Shown here: positions 1 through 8,163 of the stretch, one piece after another
How positions within the stretch are numbered: position 1 is the first letter of the stretch
Layout of the letters: each line of letters opens with the position of its first letter
Assembly: GCA_964406605.1 (NCBI GenBank)
Contig: CAYOSF010000002.1
Location: forward strand, 278,559 to 342,558
DNA: 64,000 nucleotides
From: CAYOSF01 sp964406605
GTDB lineage: Bacteria; Chloroflexota; Dehalococcoidia; DSTF01; RBG-16-68-14
Direction: 5' to 3'
Made by a program: the position numbers and the translations under genes
The notes under the pieces: model-generated
The model's database searches: none
What the model saw: only the letters and a program-made list of their open reading frames with translations
Told to the model about the DNA's origin: nothing

Positions 1-1797
1 TACGGGGGACGCTTCTCGATCCTCCCCGGCGATTCGCCGCGCGTCCAGGTCTGGAAGGACGATATAGTGAAGCTCTCGCTGCCGCCCGAGGTCCTGAGCG
101 GGCAGGTCGCGGTAATGGTCGGTGACATAACAAGCGAGCCGGCGGACCTGCTCGTGTACTCATATGCCGCGGTGGAGATTCCGAGTGCTGTTGGCACCCA
201 GGACGCCCCGCTTGCCGTAGCCGTAGCCCCTGGCGGAACGCTCTGGATCAATCAGGAGTTCCATCTTGAGCTCAAGGCGCTTTCACCTGATGTCCCGCCT
301 GCATACACCGCGCGGGCGATTCCTCAGGCGGAAGGCGCTGGTGTCTTTGCGTCCACGCTGTTCGGCTTTGATCATCGTTCGAGAACAACCAATCTAGGCG
401 AGGACATCGCCGTGGGGGCGGACGGCAGGGTCTGGTTCACTCAGGGAGGAGCGAACTTCTACCCTGAGGACGGCGCCTACCTCAACACCAGCCGTATCGT
501 TGGCTACGACCCGATCACCGATGCCTTCGAATGCTACAACGCCCCTGTCGACAACACGGCGGTCACCGGTGTCCTCGTGGACGAACAGCGGAATATGATC
601 TGGTACTCAGAAGGAAACGTCGAGCACGGAAATGCCATCGCGGGATTTGTGCCCGACGGTGCGCTATCCAACTGCTTCTTCGACCCCTACGGCACGGAGC
701 CTCGAGACTCGGTTTGCACGGATGGTCCGGCAGACTCTTGTCACTGGCGATTCTCTCTGCCCAATGCCAGCAGCTATCCGGCGCACCTGGCGCTGGACGA
801 TGATGGAAACATCTGGTTCACAGAGAGTTTCGGGAACAGAATCGGCAGACTGACGCCGGAGACAGGTGAGATCATCGAACTCCCCCTCCCAGCGCCGGTC
901 GTTCGAGAAGGTCCTGGCCAGCTTGTTGGGTCCGGAGGCCCCTGGGAACTTGCATTCGACGACAGCGGCGACCTATGGGTGAGCGAGTACTTCGATGCGA
1001 CCATCCTGCGCGTTAGACCGTCCCTTATGGGCAGCTCGGATTGCCAACGGCTGGACGCACAAGGCGACAACCCGTGTATTGAGGAGGTGCTGGTCGCCTC
1101 CGATGGAACCGACGACGTCAGCATACACACGGTATCTGTTGGCGCCGACGGGCTGATCTGGTTCGGCATGGAACGGGACCTTGATGACGACCGGCTGTCC
1201 GACACTGCCGCCCTTGGATTCGTGTCCCAGGCCCACGGCGGGGCTGTCACCTTCCTACCGAGCATCGACGGCGTGCGCTGGATCGCGGGTGTAGTTCAGG
1301 ACCGCGCAAGCCGGGACGTGTGGTTCGCCCAGTTCTCGGATCACCGCATCGGCCGGCTGCGCCAGCTCGGTGCAGGGGACGCGGACGGTGACGGCGTGCT
1401 GGACAGCGCGGACAACTGTGTGGTGGTTCCCAACCCCGATCAGGAAGAGGTGAGGCCCGGCGGGCCGGGCACCGCCTGCGCCGATTCCGACACGGACGGA
1501 GACGGATGCGCCGACTCGGAGGAGCTGGGGGCCAGCCCCCGTCTGGGCGGTCGGCGCGATCCGGACAACCCGTGGGACTACTTCAACCCGACGCGAGACG
1601 GCACGAACCGCATCGATGACGTCATCGCCGTCCTAGACCACTACTTCGCGAGAGAGGGCGAGCCCGCCTACGACCCCATATACGACCGTAGCTACCTTGG
1701 GCCAAACTACTGGAATCTCGGTGCCCCCGACGGGCAGATCCGAATCGACGATATCCTCTACATCGCCAAGCAGTTCTTCCATGACTGCCAGGGATAG
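1..1797 (+). CDS. Secreted beta-propeller protein with calcium loops and dockerin-like C-terminus (5' partial)
   Basis: The reading frame is open from base 1, so the start lies upstream of the window; the first in-frame GTG is at 67 but is probably internal. The first ~50 residues look like the end of a beta-sandwich domain. Residues ~75-455 hold propeller blades with motifs such as DGNIWFTES, NRIGRLTPETGEI and RDVWFAQFSDHRIGRL, as in virginiamycin-B-lyase/SMP-30-type propellers. Next come Asp-rich thrombospondin-type-3-like loops (DADGDGVLDSADNC, DSDTDGDGCADSEE), then two dockerin-like half-repeats (RIDDVIAVLDHYF and GQIRIDDILYIAKQFF). It is probably exported and calcium-stabilised. The ligand is unknown; the lyase name describes fold similarity only. 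Confidence 0.7.
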   Translation, partial: YGGRFSILPGDSPRVQVWKDDIVKLSLPPEVLSGQVAVMVGDITSEPADLLVYSYAAVEIPSAVGTQDAPLAVAVAPGGTLWINQEFHLELKALSPDVPPAYTARAIPQAEGAGVFASTLFGFDHRSRTTNLGEDIAVGADGRVWFTQGGANFYPEDGAYLNTSRIVGYDPITDAFECYNAPVDNTAVTGVLVDEQRNMIWYSEGNVEHGNAIAGFVPDGALSNCFFDPYGTEPRDSVCTDGPADSCHWRFSLPNASSYPAHLALDDDGNIWFTESFGNRIGRLTPETGEIIELPLPAPVVREGPGQLVGSGGPWELAFDDSGDLWVSEYFDATILRVRPSLMGSSDCQRLDAQGDNPCIEEVLVASDGTDDVSIHTVSVGADGLIWFGMERDLDDDRLSDTAALGFVSQAHGGAVTFLPSIDGVRWIAGVVQDRASRDVWFAQFSDHRIGRLRQLGAGDADGDGVLDSADNCVVVPNPDQEEVRPGGPGTACADSDTDGDGCADSEELGASPRLGGRRDPDNPWDYFNPTRDGTNRIDDVIAVLDHYFAREGEPAYDPIYDRSYLGPNYWNLGAPDGQIRIDDILYIAKQFFHDCQG

Positions 1798-1863
1798 CCA
1801 GGCCCTATGGCCACGCGCGCTGTCCGCCGGCACCGCCGTGTTCCGCGAAGGAACGGCCTGTGA

Positions 1864-1869
1864 TATACT
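1864..1869 (+). promoter_or_regulatory. Candidate -10 box upstream of nuoA
   Basis: TATACT lies 43 bases before the nuoA GTG, in an otherwise AT-poor gap. The hexamer 17 bases upstream (TTCCGC) is a poor -35, so only the -10 is supported. It would drive the whole nuo operon. Confidence 0.35.
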
Positions 1870-1912
1870 CTCGCCAACATAAGAGACAAATTTCACAAAT
1901 GGGAGGGGCTCC

Positions 1913-2284
1913 GTGCTGGAGCAGTTCGGTCGTGCCGGTTTCCTGCTCGTCTTTGCTCTCGCGTTCCCCATCATCCCCATCGTCGCGTCAGCGCTGTTCG
2001 GCGCTCTGAAGGTCCGTCCCAAGCGGCCCGACCCCATCAAGTCAGCAACGTATGAGTGTGGCGTTGAATCCGTTGGCAACGCCTGGGGTCAGTTCAACGC
2101 CCGCTACTACGTCTACGCCCTCATCTTCGTCGTCTTCGACGTCGAGGTGGTCTTCCTCTACCCCTGGGCCGTTGCCTTCCCTCAGGTGGGCATTGCCGGC
2201 TTCGTGGCCGGAGCCCTGTTCCTTCTCATCCTGGTCATCGGTTTCGTCTACGACTGGGCGAAGAAGGCCTTGGAGTGGACCTGA
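1913..2284 (+). CDS. nuoA: NADH-quinone oxidoreductase subunit A
   Basis: Small membrane subunit of respiratory complex I at the junction of the peripheral and membrane arms. The 123-residue protein has three hydrophobic helices and the family signatures KSATYECG (loop 1) and FDVEVVFLYPWA. The start is GTG at 1913 behind the ribosome-binding site GGGAGGGG at 1901-1908. It is the first gene of the operon, and its TGA overlaps the ATG of nuoC. NuoB normally follows here and is absent. Confidence 0.95.
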   Translation: MLEQFGRAGFLLVFALAFPIIPIVASALFGALKVRPKRPDPIKSATYECGVESVGNAWGQFNARYYVYALIFVVFDVEVVFLYPWAVAFPQVGIAGFVAGALFLLILVIGFVYDWAKKALEWT

Positions 2285-2814
2285 TGGGGGAAGCGCTCAC
2301 CGTCGTTTCCGGTCCTAACCTCGCGGAACGCATCAACGCTGCCGTCCGGGACGCAATCGAAGAGGTTGCGGAAGGCTGGGTGCGCGTACGATCGGACAAC
2401 CTAGTCGACGTGTCCCGTTTCCTTCACGACGATCGAGATCTGGACGCACGCTACCTAAGCAGCATAAGCGGGCTCGATAGATACGATTGCTTCGAGGTCG
2501 TGTACCACCTCACGTCTCTCTCTCTCAACCACCAGTTGGTGATCAAGGTTCGGACCGGCCACGACGAGCCCGAGGTGCCCTCCGTCGCGTCGGTGTGGCA
2601 CGGCGCTCATCTCCAGGAGCGTGAGGTGTACGACCTGCTGGGCGTACGCTTCAGCGGGCACCCGAATCTGAAGCGACTCCTGCTTTGGGAGGGCTTCGCG
2701 GGTCACCCGCTGCGCAAGGACTTCATGTCCCTGCCTGGAGGGTTGAAGCCCGGCCTCAAGCGCTTCCCAAAGGAAGACCCTGAGCAATGGGGAGGCGAGT
2801 TCCGTGGCGGTTAA
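2284..2814 (+). CDS. nuoC: NADH-quinone oxidoreductase subunit C
   Basis: 30-kDa-type peripheral subunit of complex I, 176 residues. The signature is EREVYDLLGVRFSGHPNL, followed by RLLLWEGFAGHPLRKDF. The ATG at 2284 shares its A with the nuoA stop (translational coupling); an in-frame GTG at 2275 is the alternative. NuoC is not fused to NuoD. NuoB, which should touch this subunit, is not encoded next to it. Confidence 0.95.
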   Translation: MGEALTVVSGPNLAERINAAVRDAIEEVAEGWVRVRSDNLVDVSRFLHDDRDLDARYLSSISGLDRYDCFEVVYHLTSLSLNHQLVIKVRTGHDEPEVPSVASVWHGAHLQEREVYDLLGVRFSGHPNLKRLLLWEGFAGHPLRKDFMSLPGGLKPGLKRFPKEDPEQWGGEFRGG

Positions 2815-3907
2815 GACGGAACCGGTCGTCGTCAACTTCGGGCCGCAGCACCCCTCGACGCACGGCGTCTTTCGCATGAGAGTCACACTCGACGGCGAGC
2901 GCGTTGCCGATGTCGAAATGATCGTCGGCTACCTGCACCGCGGCATGGAGAAGCTCGCCGAGGAGCGGACGTGGACGCAGAACATCCCCTTCACCGACCG
3001 GATGGATTATCTATCGGCGATGACGGGAAACCTATCGTACTGCCTCGCCGTCGAACGGCTCGCGGGCATCGAGGTCCCGGAACGAGCCCAGTACCTGCGG
3101 GTTATCTTCGCCGAACTCCAGAGGATCGCCAACCACGCGATGGCCAACGGTATCTTCATCAACGACTTGGGCGCGTGGCAGACGCCGCTGATGTACATGT
3201 TCAGGGAGCGGGAGAAGATCCTGGACCTCTTCGAGATGACCTGCGGGGCGCGTGTAACCCTCAACTACATGCGCATCGGTGGTGTCGCCTTCGATCCTCC
3301 CGATGAGTTTATGCCCGCGCTACGCGCATTGGTCGACGAGCTGCCGGATCGTATTGCCGAGTACGAGCAACTTCTACTGGAGAATGAGATCCTCGTGATG
3401 AGGAGCCGCGATGTGGGCATCCTGCCGCCCGACATTGCGATGAACGCCTCCGTGAGCGGCCCCGTTCTTCGCGGGTCCGGCATCGCCTGGGACATACGGA
3501 AGGCTGAGCCCTACTGCGTCTACGACCGGCTGGCATTTGACATCCCGCTCGGCCGCAACGGTGACTGCTACGACAGATTCGCCGTTCGGATGGAGGAGAT
3601 GCGCCAGAGCGTGCGGATCATCAAACAGGCGATGGAGGAATTGCCGCCCGGGCCGCATCGGGCCGAGGTACCGCTCAACCTGCGCCCGCCGGCAGGCGAG
3701 GTGTACTCGCGCATCGAGTCCCCGAAGGGAGAGCTGGGCTTCTACCTGGTGAGCGACGGCGGCTCCTCGCCCTACCGCTACCACGTGCGGTCGCCTTCCC
3801 TCATCAACCTCTCTGCGCTGCGGGAGATGGTGGTTGGCCAGACCGTAGCCGATGCCGTCATCACCCTGGGAAGCATCGACATCAATCTCGGGGAGGTCGA
3901 CCGCTAG
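2804..3907 (+). CDS. nuoD: NADH-quinone oxidoreductase subunit D
   Basis: 49-kDa-type peripheral subunit that forms the quinone site together with NuoB, 367 residues. Seen: the N-terminal NFGPQHPSTHGVFR loop that reaches the quinone headgroup, the EMIVGYLHRGMEKLAE helix, TDRMDYLSAM, and the C-terminal DINLGEVDR. The start is GTG at 2804 behind GGGGAGGCGAG, overlapping nuoC by 11 bases. All expected landmarks are present, so the subunit should be functional if a NuoB partner exists. Confidence 0.96.
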   Translation: MAVKTEPVVVNFGPQHPSTHGVFRMRVTLDGERVADVEMIVGYLHRGMEKLAEERTWTQNIPFTDRMDYLSAMTGNLSYCLAVERLAGIEVPERAQYLRVIFAELQRIANHAMANGIFINDLGAWQTPLMYMFREREKILDLFEMTCGARVTLNYMRIGGVAFDPPDEFMPALRALVDELPDRIAEYEQLLLENEILVMRSRDVGILPPDIAMNASVSGPVLRGSGIAWDIRKAEPYCVYDRLAFDIPLGRNGDCYDRFAVRMEEMRQSVRIIKQAMEELPPGPHRAEVPLNLRPPAGEVYSRIESPKGELGFYLVSDGGSSPYRYHVRSPSLINLSALREMVVGQTVADAVITLGSIDINLGEVDR

Positions 3908-5166
3908 TGCCTCTGCTGGCCCCCTGGTACGACTTCCGCGACTTGGGAAACGCGGTCGCCCGGATGGTGGACGCGCTACGTGACGCCGGCGCACCCGAGG
4001 GGCTCATCTACACGCTAGCGGCTTTGCTGGGCTGCACCGGCATATTCCTCTTCGTTGCCGCCGCCGCGGTCATGAACAGTTGGATCGAGCGCCGGCTCAT
4101 CGGTCGCATGCAAGTCCGGCGCGGGCCAAACCGGGCTGGCCCCTTTGGATTGCTGCAGCCGATAGCGGATGCCCTCAAGCTGATGCAGAAGGAGACACTC
4201 ACGCCGCGCGAGGCCGACAGCGTGGTCTTCGCGCTGGCGCCGATCCTGATCTTCGTTCCGGCGATTCTCGTCTTCGCTGTGCTGCCGTGGGAAAATCGGA
4301 TGGTGCTCGCCGACCTCAATGTGGGCGTCCTCTATCTCCTCGCGCTGGGGTCCACTTCCACGATCGTGATCTTCATGGCGGGGTACGCGTCCAACAGCAA
4401 GTACGGCCTGCTGGGAGCGATGCGGGTCATCGCCATGCTGATTAGCTACGAGATCCCCAACGTGTTGGCACTCATGGCAGTGGTAGCCTTCGCCGGGACC
4501 ATGAGCCTGAGCGGCATCGCCGCGTTCCAGGACGCCCATTGGTCCTGGATCATCTTCTTCCAGCCGATGGCCTTCATCATCTTCCTGATTGGCTCCACAG
4601 CCGAGATGAACCGCACACCGGCAGACATCCCGGAAGCGGAGTCGGAGATCGTGGCCGGCTACCACATCGAGTATTCGGGCATGAAGTTTGGCCTGTTCTA
4701 CGCCGTGGAGTTGGTGCACGCGGTGGCGGCATCCGCCGTCTTGTCCACTCTGTTCCTTGGCGCGTGGTGGACGTTCGGCCTGGAGACGATTGTGCCGGGA
4801 TGGCTGCTGTTCATCGGCAAGATCTATGCCTTCTACTTCCTGCTGATCTGGTTCCGGGGCACGCTGCCCCGCTTCCGCATCGATCAGCTTATGGCTTTCG
4901 CCTGGAAGTTCCTGTTGCCGCTCTCGATTGTGAACGTCCTGCTGGTTGGGGTCGAAGTGCTCCTCTGGAGGGAGTACGACCTCAGCGCCGGGATCGTCCT
5001 GCCCATCTTCGCCGCGGTCAATCTGGCACTCGCCGCAGGGCTCATCGTGGCTGGGTGGTCGCTCGTCGCGCGGCACCTTGAGCGCATTCCCAGGCGTCCG
5101 CGTCTGGTCAGCGAGATCGACGTGCCGCTGCCGGCCGAGCAAGGGCAAGAGCCCGCCACCGTCTGA
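3907..5166 (+). CDS. nuoH: NADH-quinone oxidoreductase subunit H
   Basis: Integral membrane subunit lining the quinone channel, 419 residues with about eight to nine helices. Motifs: ERRLIGRMQVRRGPNRAGP near residue 60, and MNRTPADIPEAESEIVAGYH with HIEYSGMKFGLF near 235-260 (the acidic quinone-channel loop). A charged tail of about 35 residues ends the protein. The GTG at 3907 overlaps the nuoD TAG. NuoI usually follows nuoH and is missing here. Confidence 0.96.
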   Translation: MPLLAPWYDFRDLGNAVARMVDALRDAGAPEGLIYTLAALLGCTGIFLFVAAAAVMNSWIERRLIGRMQVRRGPNRAGPFGLLQPIADALKLMQKETLTPREADSVVFALAPILIFVPAILVFAVLPWENRMVLADLNVGVLYLLALGSTSTIVIFMAGYASNSKYGLLGAMRVIAMLISYEIPNVLALMAVVAFAGTMSLSGIAAFQDAHWSWIIFFQPMAFIIFLIGSTAEMNRTPADIPEAESEIVAGYHIEYSGMKFGLFYAVELVHAVAASAVLSTLFLGAWWTFGLETIVPGWLLFIGKIYAFYFLLIWFRGTLPRFRIDQLMAFAWKFLLPLSIVNVLLVGVEVLLWREYDLSAGIVLPIFAAVNLALAAGLIVAGWSLVARHLERIPRRPRLVSEIDVPLPAEQGQEPATV

Positions 5167-5180
5167 GAGGGGAGGCATCA

Positions 5181-5672
5181 CTGGAAGAGACTGGTGTCGT
5201 CATCGCGTTCTGGGCGCTGGCGGGGCTGACCGTGGGTGCCGCGGCGATGATTATCATCGTCCGGAACCTGCTGCATGCGATCCTTCTCCTCATCCTTAGC
5301 TTCGTGGGCATGGCCGGCCTGTTCATCACGCTTTCGGCAGATTTCGTTGCCGTGGTGCAGGTGTTGATCTACGCCGGCGCCATCGCGGTGCTCATGATCT
5401 TCGCCGTGATGCTGACCCCTCTGTCCAGCCGGGACAACGCAGAGAACCTTCTTCGTGTGCCGGCACTCGTGCTTTCGGGCCTCGTGATTGCAGCCGTTAC
5501 GTTCATCGTCGTTGAGACCGACTGGCACCAGGCGACACGAGAGCCCTTCGACACGACAGCATCTGCCATCGGAGAGGCCCTGCTGAGCCCGTTCGTCTTG
5601 CCGTTTGAGATCGCTTCCGTATTGCTGGTCGCCGCGATGATCGGTGCCATCGTACTGGTGAGAGAGGACTGA
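5181..5672 (+). CDS. nuoJ: NADH-quinone oxidoreductase subunit J (CTG start proposed)
   Basis: Membrane subunit with five predicted helices, 163 residues; motifs VQVLIYAGAIAVLMIFAVML and a C-terminal AAMIGAIVLVRED. The first standard in-frame start (GTG 5232) would remove the first half of helix 1 (VVIAFWALAGLTVGAAA). A CTG at 5181 sits five bases after GGGGAGG (5169-5175) and restores the usual NuoJ length, so I chose CTG. No other in-frame ATG, GTG or TTG lies between the nuoH stop and 5232. Function is certain, start moderately so. Confidence 0.9.
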   Translation: MEETGVVIAFWALAGLTVGAAAMIIIVRNLLHAILLLILSFVGMAGLFITLSADFVAVVQVLIYAGAIAVLMIFAVMLTPLSSRDNAENLLRVPALVLSGLVIAAVTFIVVETDWHQATREPFDTTASAIGEALLSPFVLPFEIASVLLVAAMIGAIVLVRED

Positions 5673-5673
5673 C

Positions 5674-6009
5674 GTGCACGAGCCATTGCTCGCAGCCCGT
5701 GTGGCGCTCGACCACGTGCTCATCGTGGGTGGGATCCTCTTCGCCATCGGTCTGTACGTCGCGCTGGCGAAGAGAAACGCGGTCGCGGTGCTGATGGGCG
5801 TGGAGCTCATGCTCAACGCCGTGAATCTGACGCTGGTCGCCTTCGCCCGCTTCGTGGAGTCGCCCCGACCGCTGGATGGCCACGTCTTCGCCATCTTCGT
5901 GATCACTGTTGCGGCGGCTGAGGCCGCCGTGGCACTGGCACTCGCCGTTGCCGTGTACCGACACCGTGAGACGATCGACGTGGACCGTATCAACCTGCTG
6001 CGCTGGTGA
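5674..6009 (+). CDS. nuoK: NADH-quinone oxidoreductase subunit K
   Basis: Small antiporter-like (MrpC-related) membrane subunit, 111 residues, three helices. Motifs: LFAIGLYVALAKRNAVAVLMG and GVELMLNAVNLTLVA with the conserved helix Glu, then FVITVAAAEAAVALAL with the second conserved Glu. GTG at 5674, one base after the nuoJ stop. Confidence 0.95.
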   Translation: MHEPLLAARVALDHVLIVGGILFAIGLYVALAKRNAVAVLMGVELMLNAVNLTLVAFARFVESPRPLDGHVFAIFVITVAAAEAAVALALAVAVYRHRETIDVDRINLLRW

Positions 6010-6027
6010 AATGGGCCAGGTGCTAGG

Positions 6028-6219
6028 ATGTGGACCAAGTTCCTGGAAGTGAAGACCGGCTACGCCGCCCAGATCTGGCTGGAGTTCTTTCGGGCAGAGG
6101 GGGTGGCGATCCGCGTCGTACCGCCACTCGAGAGCGACACGCCCATGACGGCGCCCCGCGAGCTGTGGGTGCCCGATAGCAAGACCCATGTCGCCGCGGA
6201 GCTCATGAGGAAGATCTGA
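6028..6219 (+). CDS. Small DUF2007-like protein inside the nuo operon
   Basis: 63 residues, no membrane segment. The pattern TGYAAQIWLEFFRAEGVAIRV, then RELWVPDSKTHVAAELMRKI, resembles the DUF2007 'putative signal-transducing' fold (Ala-rich helix, EGI-type turn, LWVPxxxxxxAxELL end). ATG 6028, 18 bases after nuoK, and 2 bases before nuoL, so it is co-transcribed and probably real. Its role is unknown. Its position between nuoK and nuoL suggests an assembly or regulatory factor for the complex, which is inference. Confidence 0.7.
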   Translation: MWTKFLEVKTGYAAQIWLEFFRAEGVAIRVVPPLESDTPMTAPRELWVPDSKTHVAAELMRKI

Positions 6220-6221
6220 GC

Positions 6222-8156
6222 ATGCTACCCGAAATCCCTGAGGGCGTCGTCTGGGCCATTCTGCTCCTGCCTCTGGGCTCGCTCGTCACCATCGCCCTCT
6301 GGGCCCGGCCGTATCCGCGCTGGAGCGGCTACATCACCATCGGGGCGATCGGCCTTGCGTTTCTGTTCTCCCTTTGGGTGCTGGACAGCGTCATCGACGT
6401 GGACGGCGCGCCCTTGGGGTTCCAGTCTCACGAGTGGCTCACGATCTCCCCGCCCGTCGGTCATGAACTGGTGGTGAACGTGGGCCTGCGGGTCGACGGG
6501 TTGACCGCCATCATGCTGGTGGTGGTGACCGCCGTATCGTTGCTCGTGCAGATCTACTCGCAGGGGTACATGGCGGGCGATGGTGGCTACTCGCGCTATT
6601 TCGCCTACATGTCGCTGTTCACCGCCTCCATGCTAGGCCTTGTGCTCGTCGACAGCATCCTCGTGCTGTTCGTCTTCTGGGAGCTCGTGGGGCTCTGCTC
6701 ATATCTGCTGATCGGCTTCTGGTTCCACCGGCCCGCCGCTGCCGAGGCGGCGATGAAGGCCTTCATCGTTACACGCCTGGGCGACGTGGGCTTCATGCTG
6801 GCAATTATTCTCATGTGGACGAAGGCCGGTACCTTCGACATCGGCGAGATCCATCAACTGGCTGTGACAGGCGCTCTGAGCGTGAACGTGCTGACGGTCT
6901 TCGCGCTGGGCATCTTCGCCGGGGCTGCGGGCAAGTCTGCCCAGTTCCCGCTCCACGTGTGGCTGCCGGACGCCATGGAAGGCCCGACGCCTGTCTCGGC
7001 GCTCATCCATGCCGCCACGATGGTTGCCGCGGGCGTCTACCTGGTGGCCCGCATGTTTCCCGTGTTCGAGGTGGCCGACGACGCCCGGCTCACCGTCGCC
7101 GTCATCGGCGGCACGACGGCGCTCATCGCCGCGTTGCTCGGCGTGGTGATGACGGATATCAAGCGGGTGCTGGCCTACTCAACCATCAGCCAGCTAGGCT
7201 ACATGATGCTGGCGATCGGCTTGGGCGGCTACGTGGCCGGCATCTTTCATCTCTTCACACATGCTTTCTTCAAGGCGCTGCTCTTCCTTGGCTCGGGAAG
7301 TGTCAACCACGCGACGAATACCTTCGACATGCGTCGTATGGGCGGCCTCCGGCGGGTCATGCCCTGGACATACGCAACCTTCCTGGTAGCGTCGCTGAGC
7401 CTGGCGGGGGTCTTCCCGTTCGCCGGCTTCTGGAGCAAGGACGAGATCCTGGGAGATGCTTGGGGAGAGCAGCAGGTGCTGTTCTGGATAGCACTGGCAG
7501 TGGTCTTCCTCACCGCTTTCTATGTCTTCCGCGCGATCTTCCTCACCTTCGAGGGCGAGTATCAGGGGGGAGAGGCGGCCACGGAAGGCCACGGGGCCGA
7601 CCCCTCGCACCCGCACGAATCGCCGCTGGTGATGGCCGCGCCCTTGGCGGTGCTGGCAGTCCCGGCACTGCTCATCGGCCTGGCGAACGTGAGCGGTGGC
7701 GTTGAGCATCTGCTGCACGGCGCGTTGCCGCGTGAGACGGCGGAGTCGCTACATCCGGTCGAGTTCAGTTGGGGCATCGCTTTGGGATCGACGGCGGTTG
7801 CGCTGGCCGGCATAGGATGCGCCTGGCTCTTCTACGGCGCCCGTGTACTTTCGTCCGAGCGCGTGAGCGCTGCGGTCCGCCCGTTGCACGTTCTTCTTGA
7901 GCGCAAGTACTTTCTGGACGACTTGTACGAGGGCGTTGTGGTTCGCGGTTTGCTGTATGCGCGGACCGCACTTGCACTGTCGTGGTTCGACACCTACGTC
8001 GTGGACGGCATCGTCAACGGAGTTGCCGGGGCTGTACGCTTCGGGTCAAGTGGTTTGCGCCTGCTCCAGACTGGGCAGGTGCAGGTGTATGGCGCCGTGG
8101 CCGTCACGGGCCTGCTCATTGCAGGCGGCCTGGCTTTCCTGCTGAACCCGCTATGA
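6222..8156 (+). CDS. nuoL: NADH-quinone oxidoreductase subunit L
   Basis: Largest antiporter-like proton-pumping subunit, 644 residues and about 16 helices. Key motifs: FVFWELVGLCSYLLIGFW (pumping Glu on TM5), GKSAQFPLHVWLPDAMEG and TPVSALIHAATMVAAGVYL, and DIKRVLAYSTISQLGYMMLA. The C-terminal part (residues ~550-644) carries the long lateral helix and the terminal anchor. A His-rich loop (EGHGADPSHPHESP) near residue 460 faces the solvent. ATG at 6222. Confidence 0.96.
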   Translation: MLPEIPEGVVWAILLLPLGSLVTIALWARPYPRWSGYITIGAIGLAFLFSLWVLDSVIDVDGAPLGFQSHEWLTISPPVGHELVVNVGLRVDGLTAIMLVVVTAVSLLVQIYSQGYMAGDGGYSRYFAYMSLFTASMLGLVLVDSILVLFVFWELVGLCSYLLIGFWFHRPAAAEAAMKAFIVTRLGDVGFMLAIILMWTKAGTFDIGEIHQLAVTGALSVNVLTVFALGIFAGAAGKSAQFPLHVWLPDAMEGPTPVSALIHAATMVAAGVYLVARMFPVFEVADDARLTVAVIGGTTALIAALLGVVMTDIKRVLAYSTISQLGYMMLAIGLGGYVAGIFHLFTHAFFKALLFLGSGSVNHATNTFDMRRMGGLRRVMPWTYATFLVASLSLAGVFPFAGFWSKDEILGDAWGEQQVLFWIALAVVFLTAFYVFRAIFLTFEGEYQGGEAATEGHGADPSHPHESPLVMAAPLAVLAVPALLIGLANVSGGVEHLLHGALPRETAESLHPVEFSWGIALGSTAVALAGIGCAWLFYGARVLSSERVSAAVRPLHVLLERKYFLDDLYEGVVVRGLLYARTALALSWFDTYVVDGIVNGVAGAVRFGSSGLRLLQTGQVQVYGAVAVTGLLIAGGLAFLLNPL

Positions 8157-8163
8157 GAGAAAG

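Noticed and set aside
4015..5181. A 388-codon minus-strand open frame
   Set aside because: Antisense shadow of nuoH; charged composition caused by the complement of hydrophobic codons.
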